64,000 nucleotides of DNA from Alcanivoracaceae bacterium (GCA_029210325.1 JARGPU010000001.1:506126-570125); one strand, 5' to 3'; counted from the stretch's first letter, positions 19,754-29,047 are shown. Notes: generated from the letters alone by a model not told the origin. A program made the numbers and translations.

Positions 19754-21094
19754 TTAGTTTGTCCGTGAGCGACGTTTGAAGGTTTGCGTGTGCGCCACCG
19801 TAGCGACGCCGTCATCAGGGTTAACAGTGTAGAAAGTAAGGGTAAGGTCGTTACCCTGAATTTCGGAAATCACAAAACCGAGTACATTTCCCTGCTGATA
19901 GATGAACGGATTGCGCGTGGCGTCTCCTTCCAGCTCCCGTGTTTTGGCGCCGGCGCCGGAAATCATGAAGATAGTATTGCCACACTCGGGGATGGAGTGA
20001 AGCAGTTGCAGGTCGTGATCATGTCCAGCGACAAACAGATCGACCTTGCCGCAGATGTTTTTCTCCAGCCAGCGGCGATAGTTCTCCCCGGAGAAACGAC
20101 GAGTGAACAAATCGATGGGTGGGATGCCTTCATAGTTTCCAGCATTGCCATGCATGCCATTTGAAAGATACGGATGGTGGGCATAAGCAATTTTCCATTG
20201 TGCATTGCTGCTGGCCAGGGCATTGCGTGCCCACTCGCCTTGCTGCCACTCATACCAGACCCAGTATTCCGGATCGGTCTCAAACACGGTCATGAAGGGA
20301 TTGGAGTCGAGCGCCAGAAAGGTGGCGGTAGGCGCGCCGCTGTTGGCGGGGTGCGAGTGTTGATAGTAGCGAGAGGGCAGGATCCAGCGGTCAGTGGCGC
20401 GGTCGTTGCGGTAGCTATATTCAACCTGAATCTCGCCAGTCCGGTTCCAGTTGCCGATGCCGTCTACGACCAGGCTGTTGTCGTGATTACCAAGCGCCAT
20501 GTAGAAGGGAAAGTTGGCATTGCGCATGGGTTGTTCGAATTTGCGATCAAATGCATCTTCATAAGGTGATTGCGGGTTTTCATCATAGATATTGTCGCCC
20601 AGTCCAATAGCGAACTCGCAGCCACCTTTCTGGTTGCACACAGCTCCCATGGCGTTGGCAACCAATTCCTGTTCACGAGCGCCGGTGCCGAAGTCTCCCA
20701 CTGCTACAAATCGAAGTGACGCTGATGTATCACCGCCGGCGGCATAGTCCAAAGGCTTGAACACAGCCTTCACCTCGATATCGCTGTCCAGTTTAACCCA
20801 GCAGTGCAGCCGCTCGGTGCTGTCACAGCCGCGCCAGTGAGAGAAGCGATAGCCAGCATCCGGGGTGGCGATAAGCTGCGCTTTGTTGACGCCAAATCTG
20901 CCCTGGAGATCCTCGTAGTCGCGTACCAGACAGGTTCCAGAATCTGCGCGACAATTGATCATTGCCGGGTTCGACGTGACTGTGCCGCCAGTGGTGGTGA
21001 TCACCTTGAGGTCACAGGCGGAGATAATCAAACAGGTGCTTAATAATAAAGCGAGTCGGGTCAATTTTCCGGTTCCAGGGATGTTGGTCAGCAT
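19754..21094 (-). CDS. Lipoprotein metallophosphoesterase (purple-acid-phosphatase-like)
   Basis: A 446-residue exported phosphatase. The lipobox IISAC puts the acylated cysteine at C27. Residues about 35-120 form a beta-rich region with Cys residues (GGTVTSNPAMINC, then FSHWRGCD) like bacterial surface beta repeats. The catalytic domain follows, with VGDFGTG, GLGDNIYD, LGNHDNS, AHHPYLS and AGHDHDLQ, the five metal-ligand blocks of tartrate-resistant/purple acid phosphatases. The substrate is unknown. It is probably on the periplasmic side of a membrane. Confidence 0.85.
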   Translation of the reverse strand: MLTNIPGTGKLTRLALLLSTCLIISACDLKVITTTGGTVTSNPAMINCRADSGTCLVRDYEDLQGRFGVNKAQLIATPDAGYRFSHWRGCDSTERLHCWVKLDSDIEVKAVFKPLDYAAGGDTSASLRFVAVGDFGTGAREQELVANAMGAVCNQKGGCEFAIGLGDNIYDENPQSPYEDAFDRKFEQPMRNANFPFYMALGNHDNSLVVDGIGNWNRTGEIQVEYSYRNDRATDRWILPSRYYQHSHPANSGAPTATFLALDSNPFMTVFETDPEYWVWYEWQQGEWARNALASSNAQWKIAYAHHPYLSNGMHGNAGNYEGIPPIDLFTRRFSGENYRRWLEKNICGKVDLFVAGHDHDLQLLHSIPECGNTIFMISGAGAKTRELEGDATRNPFIYQQGNVLGFVISEIQGNDLTLTFYTVNPDDGVATVAHTQTFKRRSRTN

Positions 21095-21508
21095 GATCGA
21101 GCCTTTTAATTGTTATTGGGGCGAAGCAGCGTTGGGAATCAAGTGAACAGTGATGCGCAGGCACTTCTGTGTGCCGGAATACATGCCAGCGTGACAGAGG
21201 GCACTAGCTGACTGTATCGTCTGACTGCTCACAAAATGGGACATAGTGCATGCAGAAACAGCCAGATTTTGGGCTGTGTCTTGTAGGGACGCCCGTCGAG
21301 CAAGAATAAATGCGTAGACGCGCCGTCTGCAGGCATCGGAAACCCTTAGTGATGTGGGTCGCGGTGGAAGCCATGATGATCATTGTTTTTGCAGTTTGGC
21401 ATGTGAAGCAGAAGGCTTCCTGGCTAGAATTCGGAAATGAAAATCGGCACTCACACAATGGTCTATGATGTGCTTCCAGATATTTTATGTACGGATTGAG
21501 GAATTAGG
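21095..21508. other. 414-bp intergenic region without a convincing gene
   Basis: This lies between the divergent phosphatase and moaC starts. A Cys-rich open frame on the minus strand (21204-21458) begins at GTG without a ribosome-binding site, resembles nothing, and I judge it spurious. Only weak hairpins were seen (around 21159-21174 and near 21410-21424). I found no Moco-riboswitch signature before moaC. It presumably holds the promoters of both flanking genes. Confidence 0.5.
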
Positions 21509-22015
21509 ATGTCTGAACGCCTGACCCATCTGGATGAGCAGGGTCGTGCGGCGATGGTGGACATTACCGCCAAGGCCGAAACCGATCGCCGAGCGTTGGC
21601 GGAATGTCGTGTGCGTATGTTGCCGCAGACCCTGAGTATGATTGTTGATGGCAGTCATGCCAAAGGCGATGTGTTGGCAGTGGCTCGTATAGCGGGCATT
21701 CAGGCAGCCAAGCGCACCGCAGATCTTATCCCCCTGTGCCATCCATTAATGCTTAGCAAGGTGCGCGTTAGTCTTGAGGCAGAGGGTGATAGCTGCCTGC
21801 ATATTCTGACGGAGTGCCGGGTTAAGGGCGCCACCGGTGTGGAGATGGAAGCGCTGACGGCCGCCTCGGTGGCGGCGTTAACCGTATATGACATGTGCAA
21901 GGCCGTTGATCGCGGCATGGAGATTACTGGCTTGCGCCTGCTGGAAAAGAGCGGCGGCCGGTCCGGAGATTTTCGCCGTGATGATGGACGTGATGGTGGA
22001 GTGGAGCTGGCGTGA
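21509..22015 (+). CDS. moaC: Cyclic pyranopterin monophosphate synthase MoaC
   Basis: Second enzyme of molybdenum-cofactor synthesis; it converts the MoaA product to cyclic pyranopterin monophosphate. At 168 residues it has the usual length. [35 protein letters not shown] and [23 protein letters not shown] are the conserved blocks, the last with the active-site Lys/Asp region. AGGAA precedes ATG 21509. The stop overlaps moaD. Confidence 0.97.
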   Translation: MSERLTHLDEQGRAAMVDITAKAETDRRALAECRVRMLPQTLSMIVDGSHAKGDVLAVARIAGIQAAKRTADLIPLCHPLMLSKVRVSLEAEGDSCLHILTECRVKGATGVEMEALTAASVAALTVYDMCKAVDRGMEITGLRLLEKSGGRSGDFRRDDGRDGGVELA

Positions 22016-22266
22016 AAGTTTCCCTGCTTTACTTCGCCCGCTTTCGCCAATGCCTGGGTGTTGATGAGGAGATTATTGATGCCGCTGCGGGCAGCACCGT
22101 GGCGGATATTATTGATTCTCTGGCCGCCCGCGGCGGCATCTGGCAGGAGCTGTTTGCTGGTGACACCAGCGTTATGGCCGCCATTAATGAACAGATGGCC
22201 TCGTTAGGGAGCGCCGTGCAAGATGGCGACACATTGGCACTGTTCCCGCCGGTCACCGGGGGCTGA
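22012..22266 (+). CDS. moaD: Molybdopterin synthase sulfur carrier subunit MoaD
   Basis: Ubiquitin-like sulfur carrier of 84 residues. It starts at GTG 22012, overlapping the moaC stop (GTGA). The C-terminus ends in FPPVTGG, the Gly-Gly tail that is adenylated and thiocarboxylated. It forms molybdopterin synthase with MoaE, whose gene begins at the next base. Confidence 0.95.
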   Translation: MKVSLLYFARFRQCLGVDEEIIDAAAGSTVADIIDSLAARGGIWQELFAGDTSVMAAINEQMASLGSAVQDGDTLALFPPVTGG

Positions 22267-22725
22267 ATGGATACAGCGCTGCTCGACACGTTGATTACAC
22301 AAGTGCCGTTGGACGTGCAAACGGCCTCCGACTGGTTACATGCTGAGGCAGGAGCCAGCGGTGCGGTGGTGATGTTTAGCGGTCTGGTGCGCGGCGAGCA
22401 GGGTGAAGTAGATACGCTGACACTGGAGCATTATGCCGGCATGAGTGATCGCGTTCTGGAGCAGCTGGCCGCTGACGTTGCAAGCCGCTGGCCGTTACAG
22501 CGTGTGCTGGCGTGGCACCGGGTTGGCAGCATGTCGGTGGGTGAGGTGATTGTGCTGGTTGGCGTCACTGCGGCCCATCGACAGGAAGCGTTTTTGGCGG
22601 CCAGTTGCCTGATGGATATGCTTAAAACTCGAGTGCCGTTGTGGAAAAAAGTTAACGGCCCGCAGGGCGAGCAGTGGGTCGAAGCGCGGGACAAGGATCT
22701 ACAGGCGGCGCAACGCTGGCTGTAA
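22267..22725 (+). CDS. moaE: Molybdopterin synthase catalytic subunit MoaE
   Basis: Catalytic subunit that receives sulfur from MoaD to make the dithiolene of molybdopterin; 152 residues. The catalytic lysines are K120 and K127 in LKTRVPLWKK, matching K119 and K126 of E. coli. The HRVGSMSVGE block and GAVVMFSGLVR are conserved. It starts directly after the moaD stop, consistent with the 1:1 complex. Confidence 0.96.
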   Translation: MDTALLDTLITQVPLDVQTASDWLHAEAGASGAVVMFSGLVRGEQGEVDTLTLEHYAGMSDRVLEQLAADVASRWPLQRVLAWHRVGSMSVGEVIVLVGVTAAHRQEAFLAASCLMDMLKTRVPLWKKVNGPQGEQWVEARDKDLQAAQRWL

Positions 22726-22729
22726 CAGG

Positions 22730-23953
22730 TTAACGACAGAACGGCTCGACGGTAACGTACTCGCCTTGTGATACAGAGCCCTGTTCTTGCGCCAGCACGA
22801 TAAAACAGTTTGCCTTACTCATGCTGGTGAGCACGCCAGAACCCTGATTGCCTAATGGTGTTACCAATAATTCACCATCGTCACTCTGGCTGACAATGCC
22901 GCGCTGATAATCCGCACGTCCCGGTTTTTTCTTGATCGGCGCCTGCAGTTTTGCCTGCATGGTCAGAGCAGTCTGCCAGCTGCTGCCTTGCATGGTGAGC
23001 AGGGCCGGCATGGCCAGTTGCATCAAGGTGACCAGCGCGGAAACAGGATTGCCGGGCAGGCCGAAAAAAACGCTGTTCGGCAGCCTGCCAAAGGCAAACG
23101 GCTTGCCCGGTTTAATGGCCACTTTCCAGATATGAATGTCACCGATCTCGCCGATTACCTGACGTACCAGGTCGGCCTCGCCAACGGACACCCCGCCGGA
23201 GGTGATCACTGCATCAGCTTGGCCATCGGCTTGCAGGAAACGCTGCCGTAAGGCGTCGGTATTATCGGCAACATGGCCCATGTCGATAACCGTAAAGCCT
23301 GCTTCGCTCAGCGCCGCCTGCAGCATGGCGCGATTGCTGTCGTAGATCTGTCCGGGGCCAAGTGGCCGCCCGGCGGGCACCAGCTCGTCGCCGGTGGAAA
23401 TCAGGGCGACGCGCAAACGACGCTGCACTGTCACGCTGGCAATGCCTTGGGAGGCCAGCAGACCGATATCGGCAGCGCGCAGGCGCCGGCCAGTGGGGAG
23501 CAGGGTTTCGCTAGCGCGGATGTCCTCTCCCTGGCGACGAATATTTTCTCCCGGCTGCAGCTCCTGCTGCAGGCTGACAACCTCATCGTGACACAGCACC
23601 TGTTCCTGCATGATCACTGCCGCCGCGCCCTGCGGTACCTTGGCGCCGGTCATGATGCGCACGCACTGGCCTGGCTGCAGCCCGCCATTGAAGGGGTGGC
23701 CAGCGAAGCTGCTACCGATCAGCGTCAGGCCAGCCTTGCTGTGCAGATCGGCCTGATGAATGGCGTAGCCATCCATGGCGGAGTTGTCTGCCGGCGGCAC
23801 ATCATGGGCGGCGGTGATCGCTTCGCTGGTAACGCGGCCAATGGCGTCGATCAGTGCCACGGGCTCGCCGGCATTGATCGCCGTAACGGAGTCAAGCAGG
23901 CGCCCGAGGCATACTTCAAGCGGCAGCATGCCGGGTTCGTCATGACAGGCCAT
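22730..23953 (-). CDS. moeA: Molybdopterin molybdenumtransferase MoeA
   Basis: Inserts molybdate into adenylylated molybdopterin. At 407 residues it has the normal size. DNSAMDGYA near the N-terminus, GIRIMTGAKVP-like RIMTGAKVPQGAAAVIMQE, the MPT-binding STGDELVPAG and TSGGVSVGEAD, and KPGKPFAFG with FFGLPGNPVSA are all present. It converges on moaE with 4 bp between stops. Its start faces moaA across a 235-bp gap that holds the Moco riboswitch on the other strand. Confidence 0.96.
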   Translation of the reverse strand: MACHDEPGMLPLEVCLGRLLDSVTAINAGEPVALIDAIGRVTSEAITAAHDVPPADNSAMDGYAIHQADLHSKAGLTLIGSSFAGHPFNGGLQPGQCVRIMTGAKVPQGAAAVIMQEQVLCHDEVVSLQQELQPGENIRRQGEDIRASETLLPTGRRLRAADIGLLASQGIASVTVQRRLRVALISTGDELVPAGRPLGPGQIYDSNRAMLQAALSEAGFTVIDMGHVADNTDALRQRFLQADGQADAVITSGGVSVGEADLVRQVIGEIGDIHIWKVAIKPGKPFAFGRLPNSVFFGLPGNPVSALVTLMQLAMPALLTMQGSSWQTALTMQAKLQAPIKKKPGRADYQRGIVSQSDDGELLVTPLGNQGSGVLTSMSKANCFIVLAQEQGSVSQGEYVTVEPFCR

Positions 23954-24084
23954 CAGATAATTTCCTTGAAAAACAGCTCTGGATTGTACCTGTGAACCCT
24001 GACTGGATGTCAGGCCTTGGTGCTATGGCCGCGGCCAGTGATGGGCGCTAACATGGGCTCAGGTACCGAGCTGCTATGCCTTCA

Positions 24085-24188
24085 CTGAGGCCCTAACCGG
24101 CCATCCGTATGGTGTTGCAGCCGTGGTCATTCTGGCCACCGGGTCGCAGGGGAAACGCTGCGGCCTCCCGCATTCGGAAAGGTGACCC
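24085..24188 (+). ncRNA. Molybdenum cofactor (Moco) riboswitch upstream of moaA
   Basis: The 3' half GGCCACCGGG (24134-24143), a GC-rich hairpin with a GGGGAAAC-type loop, CGGCCTCCCG (24161-24170) and GGAAAGGTG (24177-24184) closely match the E. coli moaA leader, where the Moco motif ends GCCUCCCGUAUCUGGAAAGGUG just before the start codon. The 5' part CGTATGGTGTTGCAGCCGTG also matches. The last segment contains the Shine-Dalgarno bases of moaA, so ligand binding would control translation. The 5' border is approximate. Confidence 0.85.
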
Positions 24189-25169
24189 ATGCTACAGGAC
24201 CGTTATGGCAGACGGTTCCGTTATCTGCGCCTGTCGGTAACGGATGTCTGTAATTTTCGCTGTACCTATTGTTTGCCGTCTGGCTATCAGGCGCCGGCGG
24301 GCGCTGTGCCTGACGGGTTTCTCGGGGCTGAAGAGATCGCCGTGATCGCAGCCGCCTTTGCTCGCTTGGGAACCAGCAAGATTCGCCTGACCGGTGGTGA
24401 GCCAGGTTTGCGCGCCGACCTGCCCGAGCTGATCCGTATCTGTAAGCAGACAGAAGGGATTAACACGGTGGCCTTGACCAGCAATGGCTATCGCTTGCCC
24501 AAGCAGATTCACGACTGGCATCAGGCCGGGCTGGATCGACTGAATGTCAGTATCGATTCACTGGATCGGCAGGAATTCGCCAGCATCACCGGCCATGACA
24601 AGTTGCCGACCATCCTTGATGGCCTGGATCAGGCGCTGTCGCTGGGCATGCAAGATATCAAGATCAATGCTGTGCTACTGCGCGATGGTTATGCCCAGCG
24701 CATGCAAAGTTTTCTTTCCTGGCTGCGCGACACTCCCGTCACTCTGCGTTTTATCGAATTGATGCAAACCGGTGACAACAGCGTGTTTTTCCGTGACCAG
24801 CATTTGCGCGGGCAAGAGATGTTGGCAATGTTGGTTGAGCAGGGCTGGCAGGAGACTGCCCGGGCACAGGATGCGGGGCCCGCCCGTGAGCTATGGCATC
24901 CGGACTACGCCGGGCGTATAGGTTTTATCATGCCCTACAGCAGTGACTTCTGCGCCAGTTGTAATCGCTTGCGGGTGTCAGCTCTGGGACGCCTTCATTT
25001 ATGTTTGTTCGCAGATCAGGGCCATGACATTCGCAGCTGGTGCCGCGATGGCGATGTCGAGGGGTTGATGCAGCATCTGCAGGATATGATCGGAGATAAA
25101 GGGGAAAGCCACCTGCTACAGCAGCAACACACCGGCGCGACCCGACATTTTGCCATGATTGGCGGTTGA
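24189..25169 (+). CDS. moaA: GTP 3',8-cyclase MoaA
   Basis: Radical-SAM enzyme for the first step of molybdenum-cofactor synthesis; 326 residues. The SAM cluster CX3CX2C is C21, C25 and C28 (CNFRCTYC). The second cluster lies in FCASCNRLRVSALGRLHLC (CX2CX13C). The C-terminus ends Gly-Gly, as needed for activity in known MoaA. It is led by a Moco riboswitch and followed by moaB 16 bp later. Confidence 0.97.
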   Translation: MLQDRYGRRFRYLRLSVTDVCNFRCTYCLPSGYQAPAGAVPDGFLGAEEIAVIAAAFARLGTSKIRLTGGEPGLRADLPELIRICKQTEGINTVALTSNGYRLPKQIHDWHQAGLDRLNVSIDSLDRQEFASITGHDKLPTILDGLDQALSLGMQDIKINAVLLRDGYAQRMQSFLSWLRDTPVTLRFIELMQTGDNSVFFRDQHLRGQEMLAMLVEQGWQETARAQDAGPARELWHPDYAGRIGFIMPYSSDFCASCNRLRVSALGRLHLCLFADQGHDIRSWCRDGDVEGLMQHLQDMIGDKGESHLLQQQHTGATRHFAMIGG

Positions 25170-25185
25170 ATATTTCGGAGCTTAT

Positions 25186-25719
25186 ATGAGCCAGTCCACC
25201 ACAGAGTTTGTTTCGCTGCGCATCGCCGTGCTTACCGTATCGGATACCCGCACACCGGATACGGATACCTCCGGTGCACTGCTGGTTGAAAAATTGTCTG
25301 AAGCGGGCCATCAGCTGGCGGATCGAGCTTTGCTACGTGATGACATCTGGCAGTTGCGTGAGCAGGTGTGCCGTTGGGTTGGTGAAGGAGATGTGCAAGT
25401 TATTCTGGTCACCGGCGGCACCGGTTTTACTGGCCGCGATTCCACCCCGGAGGCGCTGGCGCCACTATTTAATAAACATGTTGATGGTTTTGGAGAGCTG
25501 TTTCGCCAGCTTTCCTACAGCGAGATCGGCACCTCTACCATTCAGTCGCGTGCCGTTGCGGGGCTCGCCGATGGCGTGCTGATCTGCTGTCTGCCGGGCT
25601 CCACCGGTGCTTGCCGCACCGCCTGGGATGGTATTCTAGCCAGTCAGCTGGACAGTCGCTTTCGCCCCTGCAATTTTGTTCAGCACCTGCGCGGCGGCCA
25701 TGGTCAGCGCTGTGGCTGA
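25186..25719 (+). CDS. moaB: Molybdenum cofactor biosynthesis protein B (MoaB/MogA family)
   Basis: Binds molybdopterin; members adenylylate it before metal insertion. The 177-residue product starts at ATG 25186 after [23 protein letters not shown] at the N-terminus and [18 protein letters not shown] are the family signatures, with [14 protein letters not shown] near the C-terminus. No separate mogA is in the window, so this protein may supply the adenylylation step. Confidence 0.93.
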   Translation: MSQSTTEFVSLRIAVLTVSDTRTPDTDTSGALLVEKLSEAGHQLADRALLRDDIWQLREQVCRWVGEGDVQVILVTGGTGFTGRDSTPEALAPLFNKHVDGFGELFRQLSYSEIGTSTIQSRAVAGLADGVLICCLPGSTGACRTAWDGILASQLDSRFRPCNFVQHLRGGHGQRCG

Positions 25720-26299
25720 ACAGCTGGCCACGCTGAATGATTGGCATTTGCTGGTGCTGGCGGGGGGGCGAGGTAGTCGCATGGATGGCCTCGACAAGGG
25801 CCTGATGCTGATTAATGGGCAGCCGGCTGTGCTGCATTTGCAGGCACGACTCTCTGCTCCCGCCATGCTGGCTAGCGCTAATCGCAATGCAGACCGTTAT
25901 GCCAGCCTTGGTGTGAGGACGGTGGCGGATCAGCGTCAGGAGTTCTGTGGGCCGTTAGCTGGCCTGGAAGCACTGTTTCTGCAATGCAGCAGTAGCCGGG
26001 CCGTGGTGGTTCCCTGTGATATGCCCGGGTTGCCGCCCTCACTGGCGCAAGACCTGTTGGCCCAACTCGAAGATGAAGACAGCATTGCTGTTGCCCATGA
26101 CGGTGAGCGTTTGCAGCCTTTGTGTATGGCATTGTCATCGATCCGTTGGCAAGAGGATCTGTCACGCTATCTGGATCAGGGTGGTCGCAGTGTCCACGGT
26201 TGGCTGGAGGGCAAGTCGCTGCGGGTTTGTCAGTTCTCATCAGCACAGGCCTTTCGCAACCTGAACACCGCCGAGGACCTGACCAGTTATCAACAGTAG
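25700..26299 (+). CDS. mobA: Molybdenum cofactor guanylyltransferase MobA
   Basis: Adds GMP to Moco to form the guanine-dinucleotide cofactor; 199 residues. The nucleotide-binding loop LAGGRGSRMDGLDKGL is near the N-terminus, followed by CGPLAGLEA and VPCDMPGLP. I chose ATG 25700, which overlaps moaB by 20 bp; a TTG at 25676 is also in frame. Its presence implies bis-MGD enzymes such as nitrate reductase or formate dehydrogenase elsewhere in the genome. Confidence 0.94.
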   Translation: MVSAVAEQLATLNDWHLLVLAGGRGSRMDGLDKGLMLINGQPAVLHLQARLSAPAMLASANRNADRYASLGVRTVADQRQEFCGPLAGLEALFLQCSSSRAVVVPCDMPGLPPSLAQDLLAQLEDEDSIAVAHDGERLQPLCMALSSIRWQEDLSRYLDQGGRSVHGWLEGKSLRVCQFSSAQAFRNLNTAEDLTSYQQ

Positions 26300-26364
26300 G
26301 GCTGCTTGATCCTGCCAGTAGCTCGGGCATCATTGTGATCATCGCTCAAGGAAGTATTGGCACC

Positions 26365-26841
26365 ATGACAACTCTGCGACCCGGCATCTATAAGCATTAC
26401 AAAGGCAACCTTTACCAGGTTGTCGAAGTGGCTACCCACAGTGAGACCCTGGAAAAGGTGGTGGTGTATCGGCCCATGTATGGCGAGCAGGGTTTGTGGG
26501 TGCGGCCATTGGCCATGTTCACCGAGGAGGTGGATGTTGCTGGGGTGATGGTACCGCGCTTCGCTTGGCAGTCAGCTGGTCCGGCGCCGCAAGCAATCAA
26601 GCCGCCAGCGGCTCAAGTTCAGGCAGTGCGGCGCACTGCTGCGCCAGCACTGGCACCGGTTGCGACACCGGTTAGCAATCCGGCGGATGCATCCGTGGAA
26701 GAGCGGGTTAAGGCGGCCATGTCGGCGGGCGATGACAGGCCGGATTTTTCTTCCATGCCGCTGTTTGATAATCCGGCCACCGCAATCAAAGCGGGACTTG
26801 CTGGCGTGGCGGTATTGATCCTGCTGATCTGGCTGTTTTGA
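26365..26841 (+). CDS. DUF1653 protein with C-terminal membrane anchor
   Basis: The 158-residue product starts at ATG 26365 after AAGGAAG. Residues 4-65 are a DUF1653 domain (RPGIYKHYKGNLYQVVEVA, then VVYRPMYGEQGLWVRPLAMF), a small fold of unknown function usually found alone. It is followed by a Pro/Ala-rich linker (about 66-110) and a single hydrophobic helix at residues 139-157 reaching the C-terminus. This predicts a tail-anchored protein with the DUF1653 domain in the cytoplasm. It is 65 bp after mobA and could be cotranscribed. Confidence 0.8.
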   Translation: MTTLRPGIYKHYKGNLYQVVEVATHSETLEKVVVYRPMYGEQGLWVRPLAMFTEEVDVAGVMVPRFAWQSAGPAPQAIKPPAAQVQAVRRTAAPALAPVATPVSNPADASVEERVKAAMSAGDDRPDFSSMPLFDNPATAIKAGLAGVAVLILLIWLF

Positions 26842-26842
26842 T

Positions 26843-27739
26843 TCAAAGATTGACTCTAATCCCTGCGCCGAACGCTTCTTCTGTCGCGTCGCCCGGCTCA
26901 TCGTTACGATTGATCTGATACTGCAGGTACTCGGCCATCAGCGACAGGCGATCCGAGATATCTATTGAAAGTCCCGCATTGTGGCCTCGCACGCTGGTGT
27001 CGAACTTGCCGCTGCTGATGGTTTTGTCCAGAGTTTGGGGGTCTATTCGCTGGATGTAGACCAGCTTGTTGGTGTGCTGAAGGTCCTGATAGAACACACC
27101 AGCAAATGTGGTTAGTCGGTCGAGCGGCCGGAAGCCGACGATCATATCGGTATCCAGCCCTTCATTGGCCTGCTTTAGTGACAGCACTCGGTAAGACTTT
27201 TTACTGCAGAATACCAATAGCTCGCAGGACTTTACGCTGCGGCGCTTCTCTTCACTGTTTTCGCTAAACAGATAGCCAATGCTTAAGGAAAGGCTCAGGT
27301 TGCCGCGTTGGGCGCGGGAGCCGGCATCGCCAAGTAGCTGATAGCGGGCTGCAGGCCTAAGAGTTTCCGGTACCAGCGGAGTTGGAGATGTCGGCACGCC
27401 TAATGCGAAAGAGAGCCGATCGGTAATGCCAAACTCTGCATTGATCATCGGGTTGTAGCTGCTATCCCCGCTGACCACTTGCTGCTGATCTGGGGTTGCG
27501 CGGGTGTCAGTAATCACCGTATGGCTATGGGCAATGTAATCCAGACTAACGGCACTACTTCCCTGGCCGGGTGTTTCTGGAAGACGAAGGCGCCCCAAGG
27601 GCATATCGGAGCTGAATGTCTTGCTCTCCGGTACGCTCAACTTGCTGACATCCGGATCCGGGGAGGTTTGGCAGGCCGTCAATGCGAATGCGGCACAGAC
27701 AATTAGCACAGGCAGTGGAAAAGTCCTTCTGATAGGCAT
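26843..27739 (-). CDS. Lipoprotein with beta-strand repeats, unknown function
   Basis: A 298-residue lipoprotein, with lipobox ALTAC at C23. Alternating hydrophobic strands such as MINAEFGITDRLSFALGVP, GNLSLSLSIGYLFSEN and LSIDISDRLSLMAEYLQYQ resemble an outer-membrane beta-barrel or MetA-pathway-type porin-like fold. Two cysteines lie close together near residue 170-180. The start follows GGAGG and lies 24 bp after the pyrC' stop, so it may be the last gene of the pyrimidine operon. The function is unknown. Confidence 0.7.
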   Translation of the reverse strand: MPIRRTFPLPVLIVCAAFALTACQTSPDPDVSKLSVPESKTFSSDMPLGRLRLPETPGQGSSAVSLDYIAHSHTVITDTRATPDQQQVVSGDSSYNPMINAEFGITDRLSFALGVPTSPTPLVPETLRPAARYQLLGDAGSRAQRGNLSLSLSIGYLFSENSEEKRRSVKSCELLVFCSKKSYRVLSLKQANEGLDTDMIVGFRPLDRLTTFAGVFYQDLQHTNKLVYIQRIDPQTLDKTISSGKFDTSVRGHNAGLSIDISDRLSLMAEYLQYQINRNDEPGDATEEAFGAGIRVNL

Positions 27740-27763
27740 TACGGGCCTCCTGGCCTGTTGCTG

Positions 27764-29047
27764 TTAATCTGACAACCAGCTGACCTTGCCTTCGCAGACG
27801 GTAAGGCGCACCGCGCCGGGCAGGTTGGTGTCAATCCATGGGCTGTTCTTTCCAGCGGATAACCAGTGTTCGCTATGGGTTTGCTTAGCTTGCATGTCCA
27901 CCACGCACAGGCTCGCCGCACGGCCGATTTCCAGATGACCGATTTGCTGGCCAAGGCAGCGAGCTGGGCCACTGGTCAGCAGTTCGATGGCGCGCTGCAG
28001 TGACAACGCCTGCTTTTCTACCAGTAGCAGCATAAGCGGCAGCAGGGTTTCGATGCCGGAGATACCTGCTTTGGTGGCCGGGAATGGTGCCTGCTTGCTT
28101 GAGGAGCCGAGCGGCAAATGTTGTGAGCAGACCGCATCAATGGTGCCATCGGCCGCGGCCACCAACAGGGCATCGCGATCACTGCGGCTGCGTAGCGGCG
28201 GGATGATATGGCAATCGCTGTTGAAATTTTCCAGTGCTGATTCGTCCAGCAGCAGATGATGAATGCTGACATCTGCGGTCACCGGTAATCCACGACGCTT
28301 GGCGTCGCGCAGTAACTCGGCGCTGGCGGCGCAGCTGATTTGCTGGATATGCAGACGTACGCCGGTAGTTTCGCAAAGTAGCAGTGCGCGACTCAGCTCA
28401 ATGGTTTCGGCGACGGCGGGAATGCCGGGTAAGCCAAGGCGCGAAGCCACCGGACCGTCGTGGGCGCAACCGCCGGCGGACAGTGCGGCGTCCTGGGGGC
28501 GCAGCATCACCGGAATGTTGAAGGTGGCGGCGTACTCGAAGCAGCGCTTCATTACCAAGGTGTCTTGCAGTGGTTTGCCGGCGTTACTGACGCCGATGCA
28601 GCCGGCCTCTTTCAGGGTAACCATTTCCGCCAGCTGACGACCTTCAAGGCCTTGCGTCATGGCAGCCAGTGGCAGCACTTTGGCAAAGCCGGACTTGAAT
28701 GAGCGTTCCCGAATCAGGCGTACGATAGCCGCGCTATCAACTACCGGATTGGTGTCCGGTTGCGCGCACAAATGGGTGATACCGGCACTGGCTGCGGCCA
28801 GCGCTTCCGAGGCAATCGAGCCGCTACGGCCGCCGGAGGATTCGGACAGGTGCACACAGGTGTCGACCAGGCCGGGTAGCACCAGCATGCCTTCGGCGTT
28901 GATAATTTCCGCACCGGGTGCATCCAGGCTGGCAGCAATTCGCACAAGCCGGCCATTCTCAATGAGGATGTCGAGCACCTCATCGCGGCCCGTGTTCGGA
29001 TCAATAACCCGGCCCTTGCGAATTAGCAGGTGAGCTTTCTGGTTCAT
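27764..29047 (-). CDS. pyrC': Inactive dihydroorotase homologue PyrC' (aspartate carbamoyltransferase partner)
   Basis: A 427-residue dihydroorotase-like protein that is probably not catalytic. The usual metal motif DXHXH reads D62-T-C64-V-H66, lacking the first His. The later histidine sites are SIHHLLLDE and SQHLPLG rather than DHAPH. In Pseudomonas such PyrC' proteins do not react but are needed to assemble the ATCase dodecamer with PyrB. The start overlaps the pyrB stop by 4 bp, which supports a subunit role. A functional PyrC must be encoded elsewhere. Confidence 0.88.
   Translation of the reverse strand: MNQKAHLLIRKGRVIDPNTGRDEVLDILIENGRLVRIAASLDAPGAEIINAEGMLVLPGLVDTCVHLSESSGGRSGSIASEALAAASAGITHLCAQPDTNPVVDSAAIVRLIRERSFKSGFAKVLPLAAMTQGLEGRQLAEMVTLKEAGCIGVSNAGKPLQDTLVMKRCFEYAATFNIPVMLRPQDAALSAGGCAHDGPVASRLGLPGIPAVAETIELSRALLLCETTGVRLHIQQISCAASAELLRDAKRRGLPVTADVSIHHLLLDESALENFNSDCHIIPPLRSRSDRDALLVAAADGTIDAVCSQHLPLGSSSKQAPFPATKAGISGIETLLPLMLLLVEKQALSLQRAIELLTSGPARCLGQQIGHLEIGRAASLCVVDMQAKQTHSEHWLSAGKNSPWIDTNLPGAVRLTVCEGKVSWLSD

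Noticed and set aside
21204-21458. Cys-rich 84-codon open frame in the phosphatase/moaC gap
   Set aside because: GTG start without ribosome-binding site, odd composition and no recognisable protein.
21300-21508. Possible Moco riboswitch before moaC
   Set aside because: No GCCACC...CCUCCC...GGAAAGG series; the match is confined to the moaA leader.
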